DNA of 64,000 nucleotides from CAXOVX01 sp964213345 (GTDB taxonomy: Bacteria > Pseudomonadota > Alphaproteobacteria > Rickettsiales > Midichloriaceae), in the NCBI GenBank assembly GCA_964213345.1, contig CAXOVX010000058.1, positions 13,782-77,781 of the forward strand, in the 5' to 3' direction. The notes under the pieces are model-generated. The model was given only the letters and a program-made list of their open reading frames with translations, searched no databases and was not told where the DNA came from. The position numbers were made by a program, and so were the translations under genes. Positions 42,029 through 53,029 of the stretch are shown one piece after another. The stretch's first letter is position 1. Each line of letters opens with the position of its first letter.

Positions 42029-42945
42029 ATATGATATCTGTTTAAAGGAGCCGATAAAGGGTAACAAAGAGGAAACATATGGAAATAGATTTTACAGGAA
42101 TATATTGTTATGTTGATGATTTTTGCAAAGGATTTATAACTTGGTTGGAAATACATTTATAAAAGGCAAGGACAACGAAAGGCAAGAGGAGTAGGAAGTG
42201 CAATATGATCCTTAGTGAGGTAGTGACTATAACTAAACTTACTCTATTAGGCTACCAAGAGAGTAAGTTTAGTTGTTTTATGTGTATGTAAAACACCGGA
42301 GAGATTTCAAAAATTTATTGTTGTATGATAGGTTTGTAGCCGTATTGTAGCGTATTTTGCCTATATTATGTTGCTTATTGCAATGCATTACCGGAGAAGT
42401 TTCTGGTATCCAATTTATTGATTCTACACCACTTGATACATGTAAGGATCTACGCGGCAGTAGACATAATATTTTTCGTGGAATTGCTGCAAAAAGTAGA
42501 AAAAGCACCGGTTGGTTTTATGTTCTGAAATTACACACAATTTTCAATGATAAAAGCGAATTTGTTTCCATCAGAATTACACCTGGTAATGTTGATGACA
42601 GAAAGCCTGTCTTGACCATGGCAAAAGGCTCATGGGGAAAATTATTTGGCGATAAAGGATATATCTCAGAAGAATTAGCAACACAGCTATTGAATCAAGA
42701 TTCGTTGCTCATTACGAGGCTTAAGAAGAACATGAAAAATAAATTATTGCTACTACAAGATAAATTTTTGCTCCATAAACGTACAATTATTGAAACTATT
42801 TCCGGCAAACTCAACCAATTTCAAAGACTCTGGCATTCTACTTTCACATCCGTAGAAAATGCTTCTTGTAGTCTTATAGCTTACTTGATTCCATACCAAT
42901 TATCACACTATAAACCCACTATCTCAACCACTATTATCTTCTAAT
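42029..42945 (+). mobile_element. IS982-family element, copy 2, with inactivated transposase
   Basis: The transposase starts at ATG 42079 (IDFTGIYCYVDDFCKGF) and is broken by stops, a short insertion near 42233 and a shift. From 42357 a long frame carries the catalytic core: GIQFIDSTPLDTCKD (first Asp), FRGIAAKSRKSTGWFYVLKL, NVDDRKPVLT (second Asp), FGDKGYIS and the C-terminal LITRLKKNMKNK. These are clear IS982 landmarks. The 3' core looks less decayed than the 5' part. Confidence 0.75.
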
Positions 42946-42971
42946 CTTATCTATGCTTTAGGTTTATAAAG

Positions 42972-42998
42972 AAAAAATTTTGCTAGAATAAATATCGA
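42972..42998. mobile_element. IS5-like terminal inverted-repeat remnant
   Basis: TTTTGCTAGAATAAATATCG followed by ACAGAGC and CTAG matches the end sequences at 8563-8592 and, in reverse, 61820-61848. No transposase sequence adjoins it. Confidence 0.45.
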
Positions 42999-43005
42999 CA
43001 GAGCC

Positions 43006-43095
43006 TAGGAGCGCAATGGCGATTGGCGAAGAAGTGCAGAATAATCACATGACTGGACCTAAATCCCACAGCATAACAACTGTGGGTGTCAGAAG
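43006..43095. repeat. Internal part of repeat R1 with a hairpin, just after rpoC
   Basis: GCGAAGAAGTGCAGAAT and AAATCCCACAGCATAACAAC match the R1 interior. CCCACAG (43065-43071) and CTGTGGG (43080-43086) form a perfect 7-bp stem about 25 bases past the rpoC stop. There is no T-run, so terminator function is uncertain. Confidence 0.45.
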
Positions 43096-43110
43096 GGAAA
43101 CTTATAGATC

Positions 43111-46100
43111 TTATCGCTGTACTTGTACAGACGTTTCTCTCTCCAATTTATCCAGCTTCTCCGCTTCTTTATCACGCTTATTTGCTATTTTTCTAACTAA
43201 GTCATGGTAGTGACCAGTCCCTGCTGGAATTAGCCGACCAACTATCACATTTTCTTTTAACCCCTTTAGCGTATCTATTTTCCCAGCCACCGCTGCTTCT
43301 GTCAACACACGTGTTGTTTCTTGGAAAGATGCAGCTGAAAAGAAAGAATTTGTTTGTAATGAAGCCTTCGTAATACCTTGTAGTACTGGGATAGCAGTGG
43401 CAAACTCATAGCCTGATTGGAGTGCTTTACGATTAACTTTATCAAATTCTTCTTTATCTACCTGTTCACCAACTAAAAAAGTAGTCCCCCCAGGATTTAC
43501 TATCTCAACTTTCTGCAACATTTGCCTCAATATCACCTCTATGTGCTTATCATTTATACCAATACCTTGCAACCTGTACACTTGCTGCACTTCATAAATA
43601 ATATACTGTGACAATGCTTCTATTCCAATTACTCTTAAAATATCATGTGGGGATGGATTGCCCTCCATTAACATATCACCTTTAGAGACGTAATCTCCCT
43701 CATTTATTGTGATATGACGCCCTCGTGGTATAAAATATTCTGTATATTCTTCACTATTATTAGCAGATCTTATAATAATCCTCCGTTTGGATTTATAGTC
43801 TTTACCAAATTCTACATAACCACCCATCTCACTAATGATAGAATGGTCCTTTGGTTGCCTTGCTTCAAATAATTCAACAACTCTAGGTAATCCCCCTGTA
43901 ATGTCCTTACTCTTTGAGGATTCTTTCGTAATCCTCGCTATGATATCACCAGCGTGAATTAGCTCTCTATCAGGAACATTTAATATTGCACCTACTGGTA
44001 AGAAGTAACGGGCCTCTAGCCCATTTGCAAGTGTGAGTACGTTATTAGCTTCGTCTACTAGCACAATCCTTGGATGCAGATCCACATGCCCCTTAGAGTG
44101 CTGCTTACTGTCAATAATGACTCTATTTACAATGCCAGTTACATCATCCTGCACTTCTTTCACAGACACACCTTTAATCAGATCAACAAAATTCGCTATT
44201 CCTGATTTTTCGGTAATTATCGGTATTGTAAATGGATCCCACTCGGCTATTCTTTGTCCTGCCTTTACTAAATCTTCATCATCATTTATCAATAATCGTG
44301 CCCCATACGGCAATTTATAGCGCGCTTTTTCAATTCCATTTTCATCTACAACCAGAGCTTCACAATTACGACTCATCACTATTTTTCTGTTTTTACTATC
44401 TACAACAACATTTTTGTGATTGAATTTTATGTGTCCACCGTAGGAAGCTACAGCCTGTGATTGTACCGTTGTTTTTTGTGCCGCTCCACCTATGTGGAAT
44501 GTTCTCATCGTAAGCTGAGTTCCTGGCTCACCTATCGATTGAGCGGCAATTATGCCAACAGCTTCCCCAATGTTTACAAGATCTCCAGTTGCCAGGTCAC
44601 GTCCATAGCATTTCGTGCATATTCCACTCCTACTCTCACACGTGAGTACAGACCTTACTTTTATCGAATCAATACCCGCTTCTTCAATAAGCTCCACACA
44701 TTTTTCGTCAATCAATCGCCCTTTATCAATAATTAATTTATTTGTTACTGGATGGTAGATAGGCATAGATGCCACTCTACCTAGCGCATTCTCACTTAAA
44801 CTTATCGTAATTTCACCATTTTCAATGACAGGAGTTGCAATCAATCCATTCTCAGTACCGCAATCCTCTTCAAGCACTATGCAATTTTGCGCTACATCTA
44901 CCAACTTCCTTGTCAAATACCCAGAATTTGCTGTTTTTAGTGCTATATCAGCCATACCTTTCCTTCCACCATGGGTAGATATAAAGTACTGTAGCACCGT
45001 TAACCCCTCTTTGAAATTAGAAGTAATAGGCACTTCTATAATTTCACCAGATGGTTTCGTCATAAGTCCACGCATACCTGCAAGCTGCTTTATTTGCGCT
45101 GGAGAGCCACGAGCTCCAGAATCTGCCATCATGTAAATATTATTTAAATTTCCCTGCCCTATATAAACATCACCCTTATTGCTTTGTCCTGATATAACAT
45201 CCATCATATCTGATGCTATTTTATCTGTACAACGTGACCATGCGTCTACTACCTTATTGTATCGCTCTCCTGCTGTAATAAACCCTTCTGCATACTGATT
45301 CTCATATTGTCGCGTCTCTACCAATGTCTCTTCTATATGACGAGCCTTTGTTGTGGAAACCACTATATCATCTTTACCAAAAGAAATACCAGATTTACAA
45401 GCATATTGAAATCCCATTTGCATTATATGATCAGCAAAAATTACAGTGCTTTTTTGACCACAATGACGATATACTAGCTCTATAAGGGTAGAAACCTCCT
45501 TTTTATTCAGGACTTTATTTACTAAATCAAAGCTTATATTGGTATTTTGCGGAAGTAATTCAGATACCATGACTCTGCCTGGAGTTGTACTTACAACTAA
45601 CTGAGTAATGTTACCTTCCGTATCAAGAATAGCACGTCTACATTTTATCTTTGCTTGCAGTCCTAAAATACCACTGTGTATAGCATGCTCAATCTCTGCT
45701 AAACAAGAAAATACCATCCCTTCACCTTTCTGCTCGGGCAATTCAAGAGTCATATAGTACAACCCTAAAATTATGTCTTGGCTCGGTACTATTACCGGCT
45801 TACCATTAGCGGGGCTTAATATGTTATTCGTAGACATCATCAGTACCCTAGCCTCAAGTTGCGCCTCTATTGATAAAGGCACGTGTACTGCCATTTGGTC
45901 ACCATCAAAATCTGCATTAAATGCAGAACATACCAACGGGTGTAATTGAATTGCTTTTCCTTCTATTAATGTGACTTCAAAAGCTTGAATACCTAATCTG
46001 TGCAAAGTGGGAGCTCGATTAAGCAATACTGGGTGCTCTTGAATTACTTCTGCCAGCATATCCCAAACTTCTGGACGCTCCGCTTCTACCATTTTTTTTG

Positions 46101-47295
46101 CAGCTTTTAAGGTACTAGATATTCCATATGCTTCAAGCTTTGAATAGATAAAAGGCTTAAATAATTCTAGCGCCATTTTCTTAGGCAAACCACATTGATG
46201 AAGCTTTAATTCCGGCCCAACAACAATAACGGAGCGCCCTGAGTAATCAACTCTTTTTCCTAATAGATTTTGTCTAAAACGACCATATTTCCCTTTTAGC
46301 ATATCCGCTAAGGATTTAAATGGTCTTTTGTTAGAATTCTTTAGAGTTTTCGTCTTCCTGCTGTTATCAAATAAAGCATCTACTGATTCCTGCAGCATCC
46401 GTTTTTCATTACGAATAATCATATCAGGAGCTTTAAGCTCGATTAGCCTACTCAACCTGTTATTGCGATTTATCACTCTTCTATATAACTCATTTAAGTC
46501 AGAAGTAGCAAATCGCCCCCCATCTAGCATCACCAAAGGGCGTAAATCAGGAGGAATGACAGGTAATACATCTAAAACCATCCATTCAGGCTTGTTTCCT
46601 GAGTCGATTAAATCCTCTATCAATTTTAGGCGTTTTACTATTTTTTTACGTCTTGTTTCTGAAGCATTGCTAGCTAGCTCAGCACGTAGTAAATTTTTTT
46701 GTTCTTTTAAATCCATTCCTGATAACATCTTTTTTATCGCCTCTGCCCCCATCCCCGCTTCAAAAGCGTCTTCTCCTAACTCATCCTGAGTTCTATAATA
46801 TTCATCTTCTGTTAGCAATTGCCCATATTTAAATTTTGAAATACCAGGATTCGACACTGCATAAGACTCAAAATATAGAACTTTTTCAATATCCTTAAAA
46901 GGCATATCCAATAGCGTACCAATACGAGACGGCATAGAACGTAAAAACCATATATGCACTATTGGTGCGGCCAACTCTATATGCCCCATTCTTTCCCGTC
47001 TTACTTTTGAAGTAGTAACCTCAACACCACATTTTTCACAGACAATACCTCTGTACTTCATGCGCTTATATTTTCCACATAAACACTCATAATCCTTCAC
47101 GGGACCAAAAATACGAGCACAGAACAATCCCCCATTTTCCGGCTTTATAGTACGGTAATTTACTGTATCAGGCTTTTTTACTTCTCCATAAGACCATGAT
47201 CTAATTTTCTCCGGACTAGCTATAGAAATGCGTACTACATCAAAATTTTGAGAATTTTGCCCAAAACGCAAATAATTAGTAAGATCTGTTACCAT
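43111..47295 (-). CDS. rpoC: RNA polymerase subunit beta'
   Basis: 1394 residues, full length for alphaproteobacteria. The N-terminal zinc-binding segment CGKYKRMKYRGIVCEKCGVE, the active-site loop NADFDGDQMAVH with three magnesium-binding Asp, the rifamycin-distal region LLNRAPTLHRLGIQAFE, the trigger loop/bridge region (GGRKGMADIALKTANSGYLT), the second zinc site (CTKCYG) and the C-terminal sequence ending VGRLIPAGTGHYHD are all present. It is downstream of rpoB with a 248-base gap that holds no gene. Confidence 0.99.
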   Translation of the reverse strand: MVTDLTNYLRFGQNSQNFDVVRISIASPEKIRSWSYGEVKKPDTVNYRTIKPENGGLFCARIFGPVKDYECLCGKYKRMKYRGIVCEKCGVEVTTSKVRRERMGHIELAAPIVHIWFLRSMPSRIGTLLDMPFKDIEKVLYFESYAVSNPGISKFKYGQLLTEDEYYRTQDELGEDAFEAGMGAEAIKKMLSGMDLKEQKNLLRAELASNASETRRKKIVKRLKLIEDLIDSGNKPEWMVLDVLPVIPPDLRPLVMLDGGRFATSDLNELYRRVINRNNRLSRLIELKAPDMIIRNEKRMLQESVDALFDNSRKTKTLKNSNKRPFKSLADMLKGKYGRFRQNLLGKRVDYSGRSVIVVGPELKLHQCGLPKKMALELFKPFIYSKLEAYGISSTLKAAKKMVEAERPEVWDMLAEVIQEHPVLLNRAPTLHRLGIQAFEVTLIEGKAIQLHPLVCSAFNADFDGDQMAVHVPLSIEAQLEARVLMMSTNNILSPANGKPVIVPSQDIILGLYYMTLELPEQKGEGMVFSCLAEIEHAIHSGILGLQAKIKCRRAILDTEGNITQLVVSTTPGRVMVSELLPQNTNISFDLVNKVLNKKEVSTLIELVYRHCGQKSTVIFADHIMQMGFQYACKSGISFGKDDIVVSTTKARHIEETLVETRQYENQYAEGFITAGERYNKVVDAWSRCTDKIASDMMDVISGQSNKGDVYIGQGNLNNIYMMADSGARGSPAQIKQLAGMRGLMTKPSGEIIEVPITSNFKEGLTVLQYFISTHGGRKGMADIALKTANSGYLTRKLVDVAQNCIVLEEDCGTENGLIATPVIENGEITISLSENALGRVASMPIYHPVTNKLIIDKGRLIDEKCVELIEEAGIDSIKVRSVLTCESRSGICTKCYGRDLATGDLVNIGEAVGIIAAQSIGEPGTQLTMRTFHIGGAAQKTTVQSQAVASYGGHIKFNHKNVVVDSKNRKIVMSRNCEALVVDENGIEKARYKLPYGARLLINDDEDLVKAGQRIAEWDPFTIPIITEKSGIANFVDLIKGVSVKEVQDDVTGIVNRVIIDSKQHSKGHVDLHPRIVLVDEANNVLTLANGLEARYFLPVGAILNVPDRELIHAGDIIARITKESSKSKDITGGLPRVVELFEARQPKDHSIISEMGGYVEFGKDYKSKRRIIIRSANNSEEYTEYFIPRGRHITINEGDYVSKGDMLMEGNPSPHDILRVIGIEALSQYIIYEVQQVYRLQGIGINDKHIEVILRQMLQKVEIVNPGGTTFLVGEQVDKEEFDKVNRKALQSGYEFATAIPVLQGITKASLQTNSFFSAASFQETTRVLTEAAVAGKIDTLKGLKENVIVGRLIPAGTGHYHDLVRKIANKRDKEAEKLDKLERETSVQVQR

Positions 47296-47543
47296 TACAG
47301 TACCCCTAGTGAAAAAACATTATTATGGGACTATCAAAAAAGTCTATTTTTACTCTAAAAACTACTCACGACAACTGCCACTCCTTCAACAGCCCTATAT
47401 ATATCAATCTGCACACCCACTCACACCCCAGATTCATGCAACAAATCGTCTCCATTGTGCAAAACCCTTTCCACACTCATCCTTCAGCATCCAGTCTAGT
47501 TAAATATATAAATTGGTGCCAAATTTTACTAATGTACATCTCT

Positions 47544-50500
47544 CTATTTTTCTTCTTGCATTTCTTCTAATTGCTCATCACTATCGGTAACTAAGTCTAT
47601 ATTTAAACCCAAAGATCTTAACTCTTTTACCATTACTTTGAATGATTCCGGGATACCCCCCGCAAATGCGTAATCTCCTCTCACTATACTTTCATATACT
47701 TTGATTCTACCGCTTACGTCATCTGATTTTACTGTTAGCATTTCCAATAAAGTATGAGCAGCTCCGTAGGCCTGCAAAGCCCAACATTCCATTTCTCCTA
47801 GACGTTGCCCTCCAAAATGAGACTTACCACCTAACGGCTGCTGAGTTACAAGACTGTAAGGGCCTATAGACCTCGCATGAATTTTATTATCTACCAAATG
47901 ATCTAACTTCATCATGTATATGTAACCAACAGTGACTTTGCGATCAAAATACTCACCAGTCCTACCATCTATTAGGTCAGCTTGACCAGAAGTGGCAATG
48001 TTAGCCTTCTTCAGCATATCATTAATATCTCCTTCTTTTGCCCCGTCAAACACTGGTGTTGCTACCGGAACACCTTTTTTTAAATTATGCCCCAATTCCA
48101 GTAACTCATCACAATTCATTCCCTGAATTAACTCTCGGGCCTCTTTATCAGAATAGCTGCTTCGATTGTATATTTCTAATAAACTTGCTCGTAGATTTTC
48201 TAACGTTGCACCAGTTTGTTGAGACTCTATAGATTGTAATAACGTAGCTAACTGCTTCCCTATATTAGCTGAAGCCCAACCTAAATGTGTCTCTAAAATT
48301 TGCCCTACATTCATCCGTGATGGCACACCCAAAGGATTCAATACAATATCTACGGCGGTCCCATCCGGTAAAAATGGCATATCTTCAATTGGAGCTATTC
48401 TAGATACCACACCTTTATTCCCATGCCGCCCCGCTATTTTATCACCCGGTTGCAATTTTAATTTAGTTGCTACGTATACATTCACTACCTTTAGAGCCCC
48501 TTGCGGCAAATCATCTCCACTTTGAAGTCTCGCTATTTTATTCTGCAAAGTAGTATTCAATTCATTTCTAGTGGCTTCGTAAAAAGACTTTAATTGCAGT
48601 ATTCGTTCTGTTACACTCTGATCTTCTACCTCTAATTGCCACCAAGAACGGTTTGGTAGACCGCCCAGTACATCCTTGGATAATACAGTACCAGCAGGAT
48701 AATTTTTTATTTTATTTGTACTCCTTTGCTCAGCTAATAAGATAGCAAGTTTATCATATACAAAAGACTCGATTATGACTAACTGATCGTTAGCATTTTT
48801 GCTCAATTTTCCTATCTCTACTCTTTCCAATGCTATTGCACGTTCATTCTTTTCAACTCCACGTCTTGTAAATACTCGCACGCCAATAACTGTCCCCCTT
48901 TCACCTGGAGGAACACGTAAAGAAGAATCACGTACATCAGAAGCTTTCTCGCCAAAAATTGCTTGTAATAATTTTTCTTCAGAGGTTAGAGGAGATTCTG
49001 TTTTAGGTGTTACTTTACCGACCAATATATCTCCAGATTTTACACTTGCTCCTATATGGACTATACCATTTTCGTCAAGCTGCCTTAAATTTTCTTCTGG
49101 TACGTTAGGTACATCCCGTGTGATATCTTCAGGCCCCAATCTAGTATCACGTGCAATAACTTGATACTCAGATATATGTATTGAAGTATATACATCCTCT
49201 CTAACCAATCTTTCCGAAATCAATATCGAATCTTCGAAATTATACCCATTCCATGGCATAAATGCTACAAGCACATTTTTACCTAGAGCCAATTCACCCA
49301 AATCTGTACATGACCCGTCGGCTATGATATCGCCCTCTTGTATCACGTCACCAACTTTTACTATTGGCTTTTGATTGATGCATGTACATTTATTAGATTT
49401 TTGATACTTGGTTAACGTGTATATATCAACTCCTAATGGCTCATTACTATCTTGGCATCTTATCACTATCCTTGTGGCGTCTACCTGCTCTACCATCCCA
49501 CCTCTTTTAGCAATAACTACGGCTTCAGAATCTCTCGCTACAATTGCCTCCATCCCCGTACCAACCAAGGGCGCCTCACTTTTTACAAGAGGCACAGCCT
49601 GACGTTGCATATTTGAACCCATCAAAGCTCTGCTTGCATCATCATTTTCTAAAAACGGGATCAACGAGGCTGCAACTGAGACTAATTGCTTAGGTGATAC
49701 ATCTATATAAGATATCTCTTTAGGAGAAGCTACTGTAAATTCCCCTTTGCACCTACAATTCATTACTTCACCTAACAATTCACCATCTGCACCAATCTCC
49801 GCACTTGCCTGCGCTATAGTGTACTTACCTTCTTCTATAGCTGATAGATAAAAAATCTCTTCTGTTACTCTACCATCCACAACTTTACGACAAGGAGTTT
49901 CGATGAATCCATACTTATTAATACGTGCATAAGTAGCTAGAGAGCTAATCAACCCAATATTTTGCCCTTCTGGCGTTTCAATAGGACAAATGCGGCCATA
50001 ATGCGTATTATGCACATCACGTACAGCAAACCCAGCCCTTTCCCTCGTTAGCCCACCAGGGCCCAGAGCAGAAACACGTCGTTTATGCGTAATTTCAGCA
50101 ACAGGATTTGTTTGATCCATAAATTGTGACAGCTGAGACGTACCAAAAAATTCATTAATTATAGCCATCAAAACTTTTGAATTTACCAAATCATGCAACA
50201 TTATAGAATCAAGTTCTACCATATTCATACGTTCCAATATAGAACGCTCAATACGGCTCAATCCCAACCTGAACTGATTTTCAATTAATTCCCCAACAGA
50301 ACGTACACGTCTATTACTCAAGCTATCTATATCATCTATCTCACCATACCCATCTTTTAATCCTACTAAGTGCTTAATAAAAGCAACAATATCTTCTATA
50401 CGCAAACACGTAAAATCTTCTGGAACGTCTAACTCGTGCTTGATATTTATTTTCATCCTACCTACAGCTGAAAGACTATACTTTTCAGGATCAAAGAAGA

Positions 50501-51689
50501 CAGAATGTAACAATTTTTCTGCTGTTTCTGGCGTAGGAGGATCCCCAGGACGCAAAACTCTATATATATCAAACAACGCCTCTTCTCTAGTTGTATTTTT
50601 GTCCAACGCTAAGGTATTTCTTACGTAAGGCCCAACTTTTACGTTATCTATATCCAGTACTTGTATTTCATCTGCTTGCAGTGTATCACCAATATAATTT
50701 AGCGTTGATGGGGTAATTTCACTACCAGCTTCTATCACTTCTTCCACGCCATCCTTGAGAGATACCGCAACAAAGCTACCTACAATATCTTCCTCATTTA
50801 CCACGTAAAACTTATTGCTATCTGCAAATTCTTTTATTAGCTTAGGAGTAACCCTCGCACCTTTACTGATCAGGGGCTCTCCTGTTTCATAATCTACAAC
50901 ATCCTTGATGAGCTTCAACCCTTTAAAGTCTTCTATATTAAATTTGGTAACCCACTTCCCATCACGCCTATAATATGTCTTTTTTGCATAAAATTCATTT
51001 AAAATACTATCACGATCATACCCAAGAGCTCTCAACAAAGTTGTAATATACAACTTCCTTCTTCTGTCTACTCGGAAAAATATCAAATCTTTCGAATCAA
51101 ATTCTAAGTCTAACCATACGCCTCTATAAGGGATAATCCTCGCAAAATACAAGTACTTTCCTGCAGTATTATTTTTCCCACTATCATGAAAATAAAAAAC
51201 CCCAGGAGACCTGTGCATTTGTGAAACTATTACACGCTGAGCACCATTAATGATAAAAGTACCGCTTTCAGTCATTAATGGCACTTCTCCCATATATACA
51301 TCTTGCTCTTTTATGCTTTTTATTTCGCAGACCTCACCATTTTCGGCTGCGTCCCATATAATTAAACGCAACGTGACAGTTAAAGGCGCAGCATAATTGA
51401 CACCACGCTGCATCGATTCCTGAATATCATACTTAGGATCACCCAAGTTATATTTGACGTATTCAATGGTCGCTTTATTGTCATAGTCAGAGATGGGAAA
51501 AATAGAATATAGGATTGACTCCAATCCCTTTCTTTCGCGCTCTTCAGGCTTTTTACCCAATTGCAAAAAATCTTCGTAAGACTTTTTCTGAATGTGTATT
51601 AAGTTAGGTATTCTGGCAGTATCCAAGATCCTTCCAAAACTCTGCCTAATCCTTTTTTTTGAAGTATATGAAGAAATAGTTAGAGACAC
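47544..51689 (-). CDS. rpoB: RNA polymerase subunit beta
   Basis: 1381 residues, full length. The rifampicin-pocket region around residues 520-590 reads FFGTSQLSQFMDQTNPVAEI, then KRRVSALGPGGLTRERAGF and RICPIETPEGQNIGLI. The C-terminal part has KLQPGDKIAGRHGNKGVVSR and GGQRLGEMECWALQAYGAAH. In the pocket the sequence matches the sensitive consensus at the positions I can align, though family members of Rickettsiales can have a Phe exchange further on. It lies after rplL (254 bases) and before rpoC. Confidence 0.99.
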   Translation of the reverse strand: MSLTISSYTSKKRIRQSFGRILDTARIPNLIHIQKKSYEDFLQLGKKPEERERKGLESILYSIFPISDYDNKATIEYVKYNLGDPKYDIQESMQRGVNYAAPLTVTLRLIIWDAAENGEVCEIKSIKEQDVYMGEVPLMTESGTFIINGAQRVIVSQMHRSPGVFYFHDSGKNNTAGKYLYFARIIPYRGVWLDLEFDSKDLIFFRVDRRRKLYITTLLRALGYDRDSILNEFYAKKTYYRRDGKWVTKFNIEDFKGLKLIKDVVDYETGEPLISKGARVTPKLIKEFADSNKFYVVNEEDIVGSFVAVSLKDGVEEVIEAGSEITPSTLNYIGDTLQADEIQVLDIDNVKVGPYVRNTLALDKNTTREEALFDIYRVLRPGDPPTPETAEKLLHSVFFDPEKYSLSAVGRMKINIKHELDVPEDFTCLRIEDIVAFIKHLVGLKDGYGEIDDIDSLSNRRVRSVGELIENQFRLGLSRIERSILERMNMVELDSIMLHDLVNSKVLMAIINEFFGTSQLSQFMDQTNPVAEITHKRRVSALGPGGLTRERAGFAVRDVHNTHYGRICPIETPEGQNIGLISSLATYARINKYGFIETPCRKVVDGRVTEEIFYLSAIEEGKYTIAQASAEIGADGELLGEVMNCRCKGEFTVASPKEISYIDVSPKQLVSVAASLIPFLENDDASRALMGSNMQRQAVPLVKSEAPLVGTGMEAIVARDSEAVVIAKRGGMVEQVDATRIVIRCQDSNEPLGVDIYTLTKYQKSNKCTCINQKPIVKVGDVIQEGDIIADGSCTDLGELALGKNVLVAFMPWNGYNFEDSILISERLVREDVYTSIHISEYQVIARDTRLGPEDITRDVPNVPEENLRQLDENGIVHIGASVKSGDILVGKVTPKTESPLTSEEKLLQAIFGEKASDVRDSSLRVPPGERGTVIGVRVFTRRGVEKNERAIALERVEIGKLSKNANDQLVIIESFVYDKLAILLAEQRSTNKIKNYPAGTVLSKDVLGGLPNRSWWQLEVEDQSVTERILQLKSFYEATRNELNTTLQNKIARLQSGDDLPQGALKVVNVYVATKLKLQPGDKIAGRHGNKGVVSRIAPIEDMPFLPDGTAVDIVLNPLGVPSRMNVGQILETHLGWASANIGKQLATLLQSIESQQTGATLENLRASLLEIYNRSSYSDKEARELIQGMNCDELLELGHNLKKGVPVATPVFDGAKEGDINDMLKKANIATSGQADLIDGRTGEYFDRKVTVGYIYMMKLDHLVDNKIHARSIGPYSLVTQQPLGGKSHFGGQRLGEMECWALQAYGAAHTLLEMLTVKSDDVSGRIKVYESIVRGDYAFAGGIPESFKVMVKELRSLGLNIDLVTDSDEQLEEMQEEK

Positions 51690-51892
51690 AGGCTAAGCAC
51701 CTCTATGAATTTTTAAATAGTTCATCTTTTTTACAAATAAAAACAAAATTACCAAGTACAACAGTACCACCTAGCGACGCACACGTCCTGCAAAAAACAC
51801 AACTATAAAAAGCATCATTCGCTAAGCATCCTTACTACTACTGCGACTCATCACACCACAATACTAACATCGACATATTACAACACAAAACA

Positions 51893-51920
51893 GAAGGTAT
51901 GCGGAACACATACCCTCTTC
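51893..51920 (-). promoter_or_regulatory. Hairpin between rplL and rpoB
   Basis: GGTATG (51896-51901) and CATACC (51909-51914) with a seven-base loop, extended by GAA/TTC with a small bulge, about 25-50 bases after the rplL stop on the minus strand. An attenuator or processing site in the rplL-rpoB spacer is known from other bacteria, but this one lacks a U-run, so the role is only a suggestion. Confidence 0.3.
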
Positions 51921-51942
51921 AAAAAAGCTTACACGAAACAAT

Positions 51943-52329
51943 CTATTTTACCTCAATTTTAGCACCTGCAGCTTCCAAAATATCCTTAGTTTTTTTACAC
52001 TCTTCCTTGGATACACCTTGCTTTACAGGCTTTGGAGCACTCTCTACCAACGCCTTTGCTTCAGGCAACGTAAGTTTAGAATCAACCTCTCTCAACGCTT
52101 TTATCACCGATAGCTTTTTATCATCACTTACTAACCCCAGCAGGTTAACATCAAACTCTGTCTTTTCCGCAGCAGCCTCAGCGACAGCACCCTGCGCGGC
52201 TACAGCTGCCACAGCTACCGGGGAGGCACTTACTCCCCATTTTTCTTCCAACAACTTCGCCAACTCAGCGGCTTCTAACACCGTGAGACCAGAAAGTTTT
52301 TCTGCTATATCTTGCAAAATCACAGACAT
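51943..52329 (-). CDS. rplL: 50S ribosomal protein L7/L12
   Basis: 128 residues. The N-terminal dimerisation domain (about 1-35, KLSGLTVLEAAELAKLLEEK), the Ala-rich hinge (AAVAAQGAVAEAAAEK) and the C-terminal globular domain (KLSVIKALREVDSKLTLPEA, then AKALVESAPKPVKQGVSKEE) are all present. L7/L12 forms the stalk that binds translation factors. In most bacteria rplJ lies directly before it; here only a 237-base spacer precedes, then secG, so the stalk operon is broken. Confidence 0.98.
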   Translation of the reverse strand: MSVILQDIAEKLSGLTVLEAAELAKLLEEKWGVSASPVAVAAVAAQGAVAEAAAEKTEFDVNLLGLVSDDKKLSVIKALREVDSKLTLPEAKALVESAPKPVKQGVSKEECKKTKDILEAAGAKIEVK

Positions 52330-52566
52330 ATATCTTCTCCTTCAGATCGAGATTACAATAATTTAACTTCCAACTTGAGTAAAGCAAATTGACAAAACTT
52401 TCAAGTGAAAATTTCCAACATCAAGCAGCGAGCATATAGCTAACAAATAAAAACATCAACAATAACCTTGCAATTTGCGCCAAATTTTATCTCTAAGAGG
52501 ACTTATTGGACGTTACAAAAAGACACACTTCCTCACGCATCTGCTGCAAAATACGCTAAAGTTTTA

Positions 52567-52923
52567 TCAATTACCTTCCTGCGCTCCTTTGTCAGCTTCA
52601 TCATCTACTATCCCATTTGTCTTATTATACGTTTCATCCAAAGCAAGACTTCCCTCTTTGTTATCTATTTCTTCAATAATAGACCTAGACGCATTATTTT
52701 GGTGATAGGTAATCCTGGCTAAAATGATACTATTGAGCATCAACAATACCCCCAACACCGTCGTAACTTTGGTTAAAATGTTAGAAGAAGAATGGCGCAC
52801 CCCCATTACATTACTACTGCTCGCCAGATTGGCCATACCATCACTGCTACCTTGCTGTATCAGCACCGATAATATCAGTAGTAATACTACAAAAACTTGA
52901 AAAACAACCAGAGTTGTAAACAT
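52567..52923 (-). CDS. secG: Protein-export membrane protein SecG
   Basis: SecG is a small subunit of the SecYEG channel. 118 residues: first helix about 1-22 (LVVFQVFVVLLLILSVLIQQ), the conserved loop GSSDGMANLASSSNVMGVR, second helix about 52-73 (LTKVTTVLGVLLMLNSIIL), and an acidic, hydrophilic tail of about 45 residues that is longer than in E. coli. It follows yidC by 106 bases, so two membrane-protein biogenesis genes are together, and precedes rplL. Confidence 0.93.
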   Translation of the reverse strand: MFTTLVVFQVFVVLLLILSVLIQQGSSDGMANLASSSNVMGVRHSSSNILTKVTTVLGVLLMLNSIILARITYHQNNASRSIIEEIDNKEGSLALDETYNKTNGIVDDEADKGAQEGN

Positions 52924-53029
52924 TCAATCAACCAAAACAAATCACATCAAACTCACCGATCCTACGCGCAGACCGTACACCGTTTTTGCAAAGATTTCAA
53001 TCACAATTAATGTCTAAGCGTATAAAAAG

